From Marinobacter sp. ATCH36 (GTDB lineage: Bacteria > Pseudomonadota > Gammaproteobacteria > Pseudomonadales > Oleiphilaceae): a stretch of DNA of 64,000 nucleotides. The notes under the pieces were generated by a model, which had not been told where the DNA came from, searched no databases, and worked only from the letters and a program-made list of their open reading frames with translations. The position numbers were made by a program, and so were the translations under genes. Shown piece by piece: positions 36,957 through 45,500 of this stretch. Each line of letters opens with the position of its first letter. Positions within the stretch are counted from its first letter, which is position 1. Where the stretch lies: contig NZ_JAMJPL010000002.1 of NCBI RefSeq assembly GCF_023555055.1, positions 124,001 through 188,000 of the forward strand. The letters run 5' to 3'.

Positions 36957-37400
36957 ATGCCCTGCTCCCTCCTCGGTGACTACAACCCCATTTCGGTCCT
37001 GAAAATCCCGCTGTTCCTGGAACGGGTCTCGGCGGGTTTTCCCTCCCCAGCGGAGGACTACGTTGAGAAAACACTCGATCTGAACGAACTATGCATTCAG
37101 CACCCTGCCGCTACTTTCTTTGTCCGTGTACAGGGCGAGTCAATGACTGAGGCCGGTATTTTCCCGGGTGACGTGCTGGTGGTGGACCGATCTCTCCAAG
37201 CCCGGCATGGGGATATCATTATCGCTAGTCTGGAAACCGAAATGACGGTGAAGCAGTTACATTTGTCTCCCCCGCCCGCAAAGCTTTTGCCGAGAAACCC
37301 TGGCTATGAACCCATCGTTATCGGGGACGATATGGTGCTTGAGGTGTTTGGAGTAGTGACCAATGTGGTGCGCTCTTTTACCCGTGGCGGGTTGTCATGA
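36957..37400 (+). CDS. umuD: DNA polymerase V subunit UmuD
   Basis: The 147-residue S24 self-cleaving protein has the cleavage region ERVSAGFPSPAEDYVEKTLD with an Ala-Gly scissile bond, catalytic Ser in VQGESMTEAGI and Lys in EMTVKQLHL. After RecA-stimulated cleavage, UmuD' pairs with UmuC to form the error-prone polymerase. The SOS box lies directly upstream. It is followed by umuC 60 bases downstream, in an island rather than core setting. Confidence 0.95.
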   Translation: MPCSLLGDYNPISVLKIPLFLERVSAGFPSPAEDYVEKTLDLNELCIQHPAATFFVRVQGESMTEAGIFPGDVLVVDRSLQARHGDIIIASLETEMTVKQLHLSPPPAKLLPRNPGYEPIVIGDDMVLEVFGVVTNVVRSFTRGGLS

Positions 37401-37460
37401 AGCGACGGCTAGCTTCGGTATCCTGGATCGCAAGATGAGCTGTGTTCAGGGCGAGCCAGG

Positions 37461-38744
37461 ATGACATCGGTTTTTGCCCTCGTGGACTGTAATAATTTTT
37501 ACGCCTCCTGCGAGAAACTATTCCGGCCGGATCTGCGGCATACGCCGGTGGTCGTGCTTTCCAATAATGACGGCTGTGTTGTGGCTCGATCGAAAGAAGC
37601 TAAAACTCTCGGAATCAAGATGGGTGTGCCGGTTCATCACATTCAATCGGACATCCGCCGACACAAGATCCAGGTGTTCTCATCGAATTACACTCTCTAC
37701 GGCGACATGAGCCGACGGGTTATGGTCACACTGGAGTCGCTGGCGCCGCGCGTCGATGTCTATTCCATCGACGAGGCGTTTCTGGATTTAACGGGTATTG
37801 ATCGCGTGGTGTCCTTTGAAGAATTCGGGTGCCAGGTCAAAAACACGATCTTTCGAAGCGTTGGTCTGCCGGTCTGTGTTGGCATTGCGCCAACCCGGAC
37901 CCTCGCCAAGCTTGCCAACTACTCGGCAAAACACTATCCAGCAACCGGCGGGGTGGTCGACCTGACAGACACCGCCAGACAGCGCCGTCTGATGGCAAGG
38001 GTTCCAGTTGAGGAGGTATGGGGTGTCGGGCGTAAGCTCAGCGCCAGGTTGCAGGCTATGGGCATTGAAACCGCTTTAGACTTGGCTGATGCGGACCCGG
38101 CGACCGTTCGAAAACGATTCTCTGTTGTGCTGGAGCGAACAGCTCGCGAACTCAGAGGCATCGCTTGCCTGGCCTGGGAAGATGCGCCCCCGGCCAAGAA
38201 ACAGATCATGTGCTCACGTAGCTTTGGCCAACCCATCCAGGCTTTATCCGATTTAGAGGAAGCCGTTAGCCATTACACGGCGAGGGCCACTGAAAAACTC
38301 CGTAAAGGTCAATTGTACGCCGGGGAGCTGATGGTGTTTATTCGAACCAATCCATTTCGGGCGTCTGTTCCTCAGTATTCCAGAAGCGCATCCGTCAGCC
38401 TGGTTAGTCCGACACAGGATTCACGAGTGATTACCCGCCAGGCCATGACGCTGCTCCGATCGCTCTATCGATACGGCTTTGACTACGCAAAAGCCGGGGT
38501 TATGCTGAGTGAACTGGTGGACGGGACAGGTTTGCAGTCAGACCTGTTTGAGGCCCCGGGCGAGCATAATTATTCGGCAGAGCGAGCCGCTCGACTAATG
38601 GCGGTGATGGACGACATAAATCGAAAATCCCGCGCCACCGTCACTATGGCCAGGGAGGCAGGGCCTGGTGCATACGCCATGAGGCGGAAACACCTGTCAC
38701 CAGCCTACACCACAAGCTGGAAACAGCTACCAGACGTTTACTGA
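37461..38744 (+). CDS. umuC: DNA polymerase V catalytic subunit UmuC (Y family)
   Basis: The 427-residue Y-family polymerase carries FALVDCNNFYASCEKLF (first catalytic Asp), NNDGCVVARSKEAK, the palm motif YSIDEAFLDLTGI (SIDE), GIAPTRTLAKLANYSAKH and the UmuC-specific C-terminal region with DDINRKSRATVTMAREAGPG. Full length suggests activity. It forms the SOS mutagenesis operon with umuD and is followed 72 bases later by a broken SRAP gene. Confidence 0.95.
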   Translation: MTSVFALVDCNNFYASCEKLFRPDLRHTPVVVLSNNDGCVVARSKEAKTLGIKMGVPVHHIQSDIRRHKIQVFSSNYTLYGDMSRRVMVTLESLAPRVDVYSIDEAFLDLTGIDRVVSFEEFGCQVKNTIFRSVGLPVCVGIAPTRTLAKLANYSAKHYPATGGVVDLTDTARQRRLMARVPVEEVWGVGRKLSARLQAMGIETALDLADADPATVRKRFSVVLERTARELRGIACLAWEDAPPAKKQIMCSRSFGQPIQALSDLEEAVSHYTARATEKLRKGQLYAGELMVFIRTNPFRASVPQYSRSASVSLVSPTQDSRVITRQAMTLLRSLYRYGFDYAKAGVMLSELVDGTGLQSDLFEAPGEHNYSAERAARLMAVMDDINRKSRATVTMAREAGPGAYAMRRKHLSPAYTTSWKQLPDVY

Positions 38745-38816
38745 CCGTTCCGACAATCTTGCGAACGAACCGTCCAGTGAACCACAGAACATGCAGAGCT
38801 GATCAAGGAGGCCAAA

Positions 38817-39482
38817 ATGTGTGGCCGGTACAATGTAACGGACTCTCCGGAAATCCAGACTCTGATGGGTGAGCTTGGCCTAACTGGCATAGCGCCCTCA
38901 CCGCAACTGAACGTGCCGCCCGGCGGCACGGGTGAATTTGTGGTTGAAGCGGACGGGAAGCGCCTATTAATACCCGGCATCTGGTCACTACTCATTGAGC
39001 CCAAACCCGATGGAAGCTGATTTCGTCCTAACCCCAAGTTCCAGACCTTCAATGCCCGCAGTGATCGCCTCACTAGCAGCCCGCTTTGGAAAAAGGCTTT
39101 CCCCTCAAAACGGTGTGTGATTCCGGTGAGCGCATTCCATGAGTGGCGTGGGAAACAGGTTTACAATATCCACCCCGTAAACGAGGCAACGGCGCTGGCC
39201 GGGCTATGGCAGTCCTGGCACTTTGGCCATGAGCGGATGAACTCGTTCACAGTAATCACGCTACCGCCCCACCCAAAGTTCAGCCACATTCATCCGAAAA
39301 GCATTCCCCTGATGCTGCGGCCTGATGATTTTGAGCTCTGGCTCGATCCGGACTTCCACAAGGTCGATGCTTTTCATCATCTGCTGAAAACGCACATACC
39401 GGCCCCGGTATTGTGTGAGCCCGTTCAGAGTCCAACGAATTTGGGATTGGCAGGAGAGCCTGAAGAATTGGCGGCGGATTAA
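38817..39482 (+). pseudogene. SRAP (YedK/HMCES-like) gene interrupted by an in-frame TGA
   Basis: Both halves are in the same frame. The first gives MCGRYNVTDSPEIQTLM with the catalytic Cys2 and stops at TGA 39018-39020 after KPDGS. The frame then continues with FRPNPKFQTFNARSDRL, SAFHEWRG and the ITLPPHP..HIHPKSIPLML block, holding the DNA-binding Asn/Arg, Glu and His of the SRAP family. The total of 221 codons is normal for the family. GGA to TGA is the simplest single mutation. SRAP proteins crosslink to abasic sites in single-stranded DNA and are often SOS-linked, matching the adjacent umuDC. AAGGAGG precedes the ATG. Readthrough or a sequencing error are alternatives. Confidence 0.85.
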
Positions 39483-39577
39483 TTGGACTAAAAAGCAGGC
39501 GAACCTGACCCAAAGCCTATATCAAAGACATGAGCATTAAGGCGTTTACTGAGCGATCAAGGCAGATCATAGAGTAG

Positions 39578-39612
39578 GAGACCGGTGCCTGATTGATTCA
39601 GGCACCGGTCTC
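39578..39612. terminator. Perfect 15-bp stem-loop between convergent genes
   Basis: GAGACCGGTGCCTGA (39578-39592) and its exact complement (39598-39612) flank a 5-base loop TTGAT. It lies between the SRAP pseudogene and the convergent minus-strand gene. No T run follows on either strand, so it may be a Rho-independent terminator variant, a transcript stabiliser or a protein-binding palindrome. Confidence 0.6.
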
Positions 39613-39644
39613 AAGTTCATCTATTAAGCGGCATGATATCGAGC

Positions 39645-40127
39645 TTATTCAAATATCAACTCCGACTCGTCTTCAGTCCAAGGCCCCATCTCTTCAATCC
39701 GCTTTATTGCTGGAAGCAGAAATTCCTCGGGGTAAATATCACCAAATTCTTCTCGAACTGTTTTGGAGACAGAAATCGAGGAATGGGAATAACCATTCGG
39801 GGTTTCTACACTCGGCACGGAGTACACCGCACACCTTTCAAAAGCTGAGCACATGAACGTTTCGATATCTCTATAAGCATACTCACTAGCAGCAATTGGA
39901 AGAGCTCTTCCAATACCACGACCTATTTGCTCTCTGCGGTCTTGCAGATTCCGAAATCCGTCTTTGACAACGTTTTTGTGCAGTAGGGCCCACGATTGAA
40001 AGCCAAGAGCTTTGGCAAGATCATTCTGATATTGAGCCAGGGGCCCCGTGCCAGCGGCTCGCTTTTCTGCTTTTGCAGCTCTTTTCAGGTTGATCAAGAA
40101 CTTATTGGGGGATAGATAGTAGGACAC
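39645..40127 (-). CDS. Hypothetical island protein, 160 residues
   Basis: I start it at GTG 40127, which has GGAG eight bases upstream; the frame is open to 40307, but the extra part looks like non-coding sequence. Residues 1-45 (PNKFLINLKRAAKAEKRA, then AQYQNDLAKALGFQSWALLH) match a short helical motif often seen at the N-terminus of small plasmid and island proteins, ending in a G-(Y/F)-x-(S/N)-W-xxLH pattern. The remainder is unassigned, with an acidic C-terminus. It is convergent with the SRAP pseudogene and lies downstream of the Wadjet operon. Confidence 0.5.
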   Translation of the reverse strand: MSYYLSPNKFLINLKRAAKAEKRAAGTGPLAQYQNDLAKALGFQSWALLHKNVVKDGFRNLQDRREQIGRGIGRALPIAASEYAYRDIETFMCSAFERCAVYSVPSVETPNGYSHSSISVSKTVREEFGDIYPEEFLLPAIKRIEEMGPWTEDESELIFE

Positions 40128-40477
40128 GTTTTTTCTCCAAGTACAGAGCCAATTTCGATTGGCCGATCCGCAGGCCCAATCAAACAAGCTCTGATTGGTG
40201 AAATCACGTTTTTTTAGATGGAGGGCTGCTCGTAGCTTCGCACGATGCGGATCTGCTGGCTCACCCTGAGCCGACCCAAAGGGTAGCAGACCAACTGGAG
40301 CATGCAAATCAATATGCTACTAAACTGTTAATGCATGCAAGGCGGCCCTTGTTGCATGCCCTAGTCTATGCAAATAACACGATGGACAATGGTGGCTTCC
40401 AGTGAACGTCAGAATGGAGCCTGGGCTTTTCTCCAGTTGTAACTGATAAAACCACAAAAAAGCATCTTCTCTGATTC
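40128..40477. other. Intergenic stretch with an inverted repeat
   Basis: No gene was found here. It holds a GCATGCAA/TTGCATGC palindrome (40333-40340 with 40352-40359, inner arms CAAGG/CCTTG) and a CCAATCA/TGATTGG pair near 40177-40199. One of them may end the Wadjet operon or regulate the downstream gene. Confidence 0.4.
40333..40359. repeat. Palindrome downstream of the Wadjet operon
   Basis: GCATGCAA and TTGCATGC are perfect 8-base inverted arms around GGCGGCCCTTG. No T tract is present; terminator or operator roles are both possible. Confidence 0.4.
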
Positions 40478-41092
40478 CTATTCACCAGACTGATATTCGA
40501 TGAAGAGGTCATCAAAGAATGCCTTCCCGGATTCGGCAAGCACCAGATTCCCTTTTACATTGAAGTAGGCGATGTCTCGATCCACAAGAGCCACCTTTAC
40601 CGCCTCTGGGAGTGGTTGATCCATCTTGCATGCCTTCAGAATCTGGTTAAAGATCGGATCATTACCGATGTTTTCGAGGATTTCCCGAGAGATGCCGGCA
40701 TCAGGTAGCGTCAAGGCTTCGAACATGAAGCCCTTCTCAAGCACGCCGCGACCCAGCACCAGTAACACCCCCTGAACCTGGCGGATGGCGCCAGTGCTTT
40801 CATGATCCCTGGTGTCATCATCGTTCTGGGCCTCTGAGAGAGAGCGAACGTAGAAGAAACCGGGGCGTTGTACCAGTTCCATTCCCATGTTGGCGTAAGC
40901 CTCGACGTAGTATCGGTCCCGCTCCTTGTAAAGCTCGTCGAACAAGGGGTTGGGCGCTACCTGCCCATTCACATACTGGGTCTGGTTGATGACCTGGCCC
41001 GCAGTCAGTTTGCGAAAAGCTTCCTGACTCAAGCGACGATTGACGACCGGCTGTCCAAGGTTTGTTTCTTGTGTGCGGGGGGTGTCGCTCAT
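40478..41092 (-). CDS. Wadjet/Mks condensin small subunit, JetB/MksE-like
   Basis: The 204-residue protein is MukE/MksE-like. LFDELYKERDRYYVEAYANM followed by GMELVQRPGFFYVRSL is the typical winged-helix block of this subunit, and VQGVLLVLGRG follows. It should bind the kleisin subunit and bridge the SMC heads of a condensin complex that detects and restricts plasmid DNA. Its ATG overlaps the kleisin stop by four bases. It is the last gene of the D-C-A-B operon, whereas the usual order places it second. Confidence 0.75.
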   Translation of the reverse strand: MSDTPRTQETNLGQPVVNRRLSQEAFRKLTAGQVINQTQYVNGQVAPNPLFDELYKERDRYYVEAYANMGMELVQRPGFFYVRSLSEAQNDDDTRDHESTGAIRQVQGVLLVLGRGVLEKGFMFEALTLPDAGISREILENIGNDPIFNQILKACKMDQPLPEAVKVALVDRDIAYFNVKGNLVLAESGKAFFDDLFIEYQSGE

Positions 41093-42507
41093 GCGGTGAT
41101 CTCCTTGACGGGGGCTTCCTGGGGAATGAGGGGGTGGTATGACAGTGCCAACTCGCCGTGGGCAATTTCGAGGTGCTGGAAGCGGGCATGGAACTTGAAG
41201 TCCGGGAGAGCCATTACCCAGTCCAAGGCTTCGAGAAGGTCGTTGAGGGTGTAGTCCTCAAGGTGACTGCCTAAGTATTCGTGAAGAGAGGCGTGAAGGT
41301 CTTGGCAATCATCCGGGATCGTCCACGTTTCGAATAGCGCCTGGATCTGATGTTGGCGCAACTGTTCTTGCAGCTCGACCTCTGATCGCCTCGCTCGCGC
41401 CGGGTCTACCGTAACAGAGCCAGCTTTATCGAGCTGGTTGCGTAGCTCTTCAATGCGTCGATCTGTGAACTCCTCAATATCGGCCCGGTGGTCGATGTCG
41501 TGCCAGTCCAGGCGGGCAAAGCGCATCCGCTTGATTCCCACGAAAGTACCAGGTGACTGGATGGCGGCGTGACGAACGGGAATGTAGAGATTGCGGAAGC
41601 TATCGTCGTGACGCTCCTCCGTGGCGAGCCGGATGGTATTGAAGGCTCGCTCGATGGCGTCGTATTGCTGGCGCTGCTGCCGGTCCTGGCGGACATAACG
41701 TTCAAGTGAAAGGCGCAGAGAATCAATGTCCTTGACGTAGCTCTGGATGGCATTGGCTGAGAGCTGCATCTCTTCATTAAGCGCTGGGTGGTCGCTTTCT
41801 TCCGCTAGCTTTGCGATGCGGCGTATGGCAGTAATCGCCGGGACGCCCTTCTTGAAAAGGGTCTTGGGGTCGAGGAATTCGAGCGCCGGCAGGATATATC
41901 GCTGGTAGATGCGGTTGATGTTCTCTAAGGCCTTGCGGGTTTCTGCCGCACCTTCGAGGCTGCCTACGTCCTGCTGCTCCACCTGATCCGCCAGGTGATC
42001 CCCTTGAGCTTCGAGTGCCGCGATGCTTTCCTGCATCTTGCCGAGAGTGTCCTGTATCCGACGCCGGAGCAGACGCAGCGCATCAGTGAAGTCGTCGTTC
42101 TCCAGATCGATGGGTAGCTCTTGGAATGCCGCCAGGCTCTGGTTGAGGCCGTCACGTAGATCCTCAAGCTCGGCCTGGCTCAACCCTCGCATGCGCCCAA
42201 TATCGAAATGGCGCAGCATGTCGACGACGAAGGGTGCCAGTACCAGTGTGCCGCGAGCAGGATCTTTCCGGATGATCAGACGTTCACGCAACAGGTTGTC
42301 TTCCGAGAGGGTGTAGCGGATGCGCTCACGTTCGCGGTCATTGCCCTGGGTTGCTTCCGTCTGGATAGCCTGGCGCACGATGAAGCGGTAGAGCCTGGAG
42401 GGGATCTCCACATCCCCGTCGTGCTCTTCTATGTAGGCCACCAGCTGGGTAAAGAGTTGACGGTGCTCGATGATCTGTTTGAGCACGAACGGCGACTTGA
42501 TGTTCAC
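41089..42507 (-). CDS. Wadjet/Mks condensin kleisin, JetA/MksF-like
   Basis: The 472-residue protein is almost entirely helical. The N-terminus (SPFVLKQIIEHRQLFTQLVA, then VEIPSRLYRFIVRQAI) resembles the MksF/MukF-type dimerisation winged helix. A long coiled region of residues 110-300 and a C-terminal segment after residue 400 could contact the SMC head. Position between the SMC-like and MukE-like genes, with 4-base overlaps on both sides, supports the kleisin call. Direct family motifs are weak, so the label leans on context. Confidence 0.7.
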   Translation of the reverse strand: MNIKSPFVLKQIIEHRQLFTQLVAYIEEHDGDVEIPSRLYRFIVRQAIQTEATQGNDRERERIRYTLSEDNLLRERLIIRKDPARGTLVLAPFVVDMLRHFDIGRMRGLSQAELEDLRDGLNQSLAAFQELPIDLENDDFTDALRLLRRRIQDTLGKMQESIAALEAQGDHLADQVEQQDVGSLEGAAETRKALENINRIYQRYILPALEFLDPKTLFKKGVPAITAIRRIAKLAEESDHPALNEEMQLSANAIQSYVKDIDSLRLSLERYVRQDRQQRQQYDAIERAFNTIRLATEERHDDSFRNLYIPVRHAAIQSPGTFVGIKRMRFARLDWHDIDHRADIEEFTDRRIEELRNQLDKAGSVTVDPARARRSEVELQEQLRQHQIQALFETWTIPDDCQDLHASLHEYLGSHLEDYTLNDLLEALDWVMALPDFKFHARFQHLEIAHGELALSYHPLIPQEAPVKEITA

Positions 42508-45500
42508 AGGTCAGCCTCCTCTTCCGAAAGGGTCGCTCCTTCAATCCGGGTGTCTGCCGGCCGTCTGGTGAGCGTCCCTTTGCGGGCGAGTGACTCGCAG
42601 AGGCCGTGGTGCACGACAGTGCGATTCTCTGCATAGGCCTGGGTGGCGTGGAACAGGCCGAGGTGGACGTAGTTGCCGAGCACCTGAGTAATCTTCGAGT
42701 CTCGGTTGGGGTTGGCCACGAACAGGCAGTAGTCGTGCTGCTCGGCTATCTGGCGAGCGGTGCGCATGTTTTGGGTGGCCAGAGAGCCGAATTCGTCCAT
42801 AACCAGTGGCATGGTCACTTGGGCGTCACCGTCCATCAGCCGCGACATCAGCACCGAGAGCAGGTTGGTCGTGATCATCATGGTCGTGCCGTTGGACTGG
42901 GCATTCGTCGTCCAGCCTTCCTCGCCGCGTTTGCGGTACTTGTAATGCACGCCGGCCAGGATCTTGTCGAGGCTGAGCAGGATGCCGGTGCGCCGGGCGT
43001 CCGAGTTGAAAAAGTCGGCTTGGAAGGCCTTCAGCTGCTCGTAGACTTTGCTATCCTGTAGTTCCTTGCCGCCGAGGTCAGCCTTGTCGAGGTCGGTGAG
43101 GAGCTGCTCGAAGCGCGGGTGTAGCTTATAGTCCACCCGCACTTCCTCCAGATCAGAGATCGAGAACTGGCCCATCTCCGCGTTGATCCCGCTGATGAAG
43201 GCGGACACCAGATGTTTGGCGCTTCGCAGGATATCAACCTGGGAGTTGGTGGTCATGTTGTGGCGTTCGACTTGATGGCGGTAGTTCGCCTCTTGGGTGT
43301 CGAGGTTGTCGAACACCGCCTTGAGTTGCTCGTGGAACTCGGCCACCTGATCACTGGTGAAAGAGCTGAGGTGGGCCTGGCTATCGGCGTTGGGCAGGAT
43401 GCTCATGGTGAGCAGGTTGCGGAGCTGGTGGTGCACCTTGGTGCGAAGATTGCTCAGCTCATAGATAGTTTCCTGTAGGGCCTCGAAATTGGCCTCGCTG
43501 ACCTCGCAAGGGGTCGGCTGGATCACTTTGTGGCGCCCTTCGAGGACGTTATTGGCGTCCTTGCCGATGGGGTCGAGGCGCTGCCGAATCACGTGTACCT
43601 GCTGTGCCTGGTCTTTAAGGGTTTTAAGGCCCTGCCGCGCTTTATTGCGGTTCTCATCGGCTTCCCTCCACTGGACATCAGCCTTGTCGCGCTGGCGCTT
43701 TTGCTCTTCCAGTTTTTCTTCATCCTCGCGCAGCTCACCTTCTCTGCTCTCTAACGTCTGGAGATTGGCATCGAGGGCATTGAGCGCGTTCTTGTCCTTC
43801 TGCGCCTTGTTGAGCTCCTTATCTGCCTGCTTGCGGCGCCGAGCTATTTCCTCGGGGCTCATGTTCGACTCTTCCAGGAGATTGTCACGCCGCTTCTTGT
43901 CTTGGGCGATTCTCGTCTTCAATTCGTTCAGGGTGTCCTGCATCTGCTGTCGAGTCTTTTCGGCATCATAATCCTGGTAAGGAATATCACTCAGAGCGAT
44001 ACGCTCGTGAAGATGGCCTAACGCTAGGTGGTCATCTTCCGACCGGAATTGTTGGCTGAATTGAGTGAATACTTCCTTCTGCTCTCGGGTGAGCACCCCA
44101 TGAGTGGTGCCCAGTGAGCGATTCAGGGAGTTTAGGATGCTGGCGTCACTCACGGTGAGGTCGTCCAGCAGGGTTGGGGTGCGATTGGTGAGCCGTTCAT
44201 CCAGTCGCTTGGCTTGGCGTTCGTTCCCGCCCAGTCGATCACAGATCTTGCCGATTTCCTGTTGAGCTACAGCCTTGTCGTCGTAGCCCTTAATGGCTTG
44301 CGACTGCTGGTCAATGTACTCATCGAGGCTTTTGATGATTTCCTGTCGAGGCGTGCCGTTAGGAAACTCGTTCAGAGTGGCGTATGCCGCATTGATGTCC
44401 TTGCGTAGGTCCTCTACCAGCCTGCTGTTGGCCCTGACCTCGACATCGGTGTTGGAAACCGCTTTGTCGCTGTCGCGCTTGATGCCACGAAGGCCGTCTT
44501 CTCGGTTTTCGGCCTCGGTGAGGAACCGGGAGGCTGTCTCCAACGCCTCCTTCAGGCGCCCCTCCTCGACCTCAACGCTTTCATTGAGATCCGCATACGC
44601 CTTGGCCGCTTGGCTGCGCAGCTGCGTCTCACACTGGAACCTCTCGTTAAACTTCTCCCAGCTGTCAGAGGCATTGCGGATGCGCGTAATGCGGTCGCCT
44701 TGCTCACGAAGCTGGAATGCCTCTTCTACGATAGCATTGAGGTCTAGGAGTAACTCTTCTTCCTTACGGCTTTTCTGCCCCTCGATGATGGTAGCTAAGG
44801 TATCCGGCAGGGTGCGCTCGTCCGATGCGGAGATATCGAAGGCGAGGTGCACCAGCTTACGCCAGGCGTCCATCTCCCGCTGGCCAGCACCGTTGCGCAG
44901 GGGGAGCAGGCTGTAACGCCCGGCCTTCTTGTCGTAGGGCTGGTTGGTGAACAGGCGCTCCAGAATGGTCTTCCGGTCACTCAGCGGCTCACCGCCCATC
45001 TCACGCAGTGTCGTTTTCACCCCCTGCAGGGTCATGCTCTCGATCGGAGCGCCAATCCCACCGTTAGTGTCGGCGTCGACATCCCAGAACAGCGGTTCGA
45101 GTTTCGCATAAGGGCACGGTACCACCATGCGAGCGTATTCCATTTTATCGGTGGCCCCGCCACGATGCAGGACAATACAGAAGTCACCGTGGGGGTTTTC
45201 GGCTTCAAGTACGATAAAGGTGCGGTCTTCCGGGAAGTAGTAGCGAAAGCTCGCCATCCCGTCATAGAGATTACCGTTGGTACCTCGAAAGTTGAACTTG
45301 CTGCCGCAGTTTCGGAAGTTCACCTCCGGCAGGAGGAACAGTTTCAGGGCGTTGAGCATGGAGGTCTTGCCCAGGTTGTTCTCGCCGAAAAGTGCGGTGT
45401 GCTGGTCGATGCGGATCTGGGTGTATGCATAGGCCGCACTGTTGACGAAAACCAATTGCTTGAAGCGGAAGGTATCAAAGGTATCAAAGCCCAGATTCAT
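42504..45500 (-). CDS. Wadjet/Mks SMC-like ATPase, JetC/MksB-like
   Basis: The 998-residue ATPase has Walker A GENNLGKT at residues 39-46, two long coiled coils (about 240-600 and 620-760, rich in Glu/Lys/Arg/Gln) around a hinge, and the C-terminal half of the head with QSNGTTMMITTNLLSVLM (signature-like) and PLVMDEFGSL (Walker B). This matches MksB/JetC, which extrude DNA loops on plasmids so that the partner nuclease can cut them. The SMC gene is intact, with no frameshifts. It overlaps its neighbours by four bases on each side. Confidence 0.8.
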   Translation of the reverse strand: MNLGFDTFDTFRFKQLVFVNSAAYAYTQIRIDQHTALFGENNLGKTSMLNALKLFLLPEVNFRNCGSKFNFRGTNGNLYDGMASFRYYFPEDRTFIVLEAENPHGDFCIVLHRGGATDKMEYARMVVPCPYAKLEPLFWDVDADTNGGIGAPIESMTLQGVKTTLREMGGEPLSDRKTILERLFTNQPYDKKAGRYSLLPLRNGAGQREMDAWRKLVHLAFDISASDERTLPDTLATIIEGQKSRKEEELLLDLNAIVEEAFQLREQGDRITRIRNASDSWEKFNERFQCETQLRSQAAKAYADLNESVEVEEGRLKEALETASRFLTEAENREDGLRGIKRDSDKAVSNTDVEVRANSRLVEDLRKDINAAYATLNEFPNGTPRQEIIKSLDEYIDQQSQAIKGYDDKAVAQQEIGKICDRLGGNERQAKRLDERLTNRTPTLLDDLTVSDASILNSLNRSLGTTHGVLTREQKEVFTQFSQQFRSEDDHLALGHLHERIALSDIPYQDYDAEKTRQQMQDTLNELKTRIAQDKKRRDNLLEESNMSPEEIARRRKQADKELNKAQKDKNALNALDANLQTLESREGELREDEEKLEEQKRQRDKADVQWREADENRNKARQGLKTLKDQAQQVHVIRQRLDPIGKDANNVLEGRHKVIQPTPCEVSEANFEALQETIYELSNLRTKVHHQLRNLLTMSILPNADSQAHLSSFTSDQVAEFHEQLKAVFDNLDTQEANYRHQVERHNMTTNSQVDILRSAKHLVSAFISGINAEMGQFSISDLEEVRVDYKLHPRFEQLLTDLDKADLGGKELQDSKVYEQLKAFQADFFNSDARRTGILLSLDKILAGVHYKYRKRGEEGWTTNAQSNGTTMMITTNLLSVLMSRLMDGDAQVTMPLVMDEFGSLATQNMRTARQIAEQHDYCLFVANPNRDSKITQVLGNYVHLGLFHATQAYAENRTVVHHGLCESLARKGTLTRRPADTRIEGATLSEEEADL

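Noticed and set aside
36808..37074. Minus-strand frame across the umuD promoter and start
   Set aside because: It overlaps the SOS box and the clear UmuD start on the other strand, and has no recognised motif.
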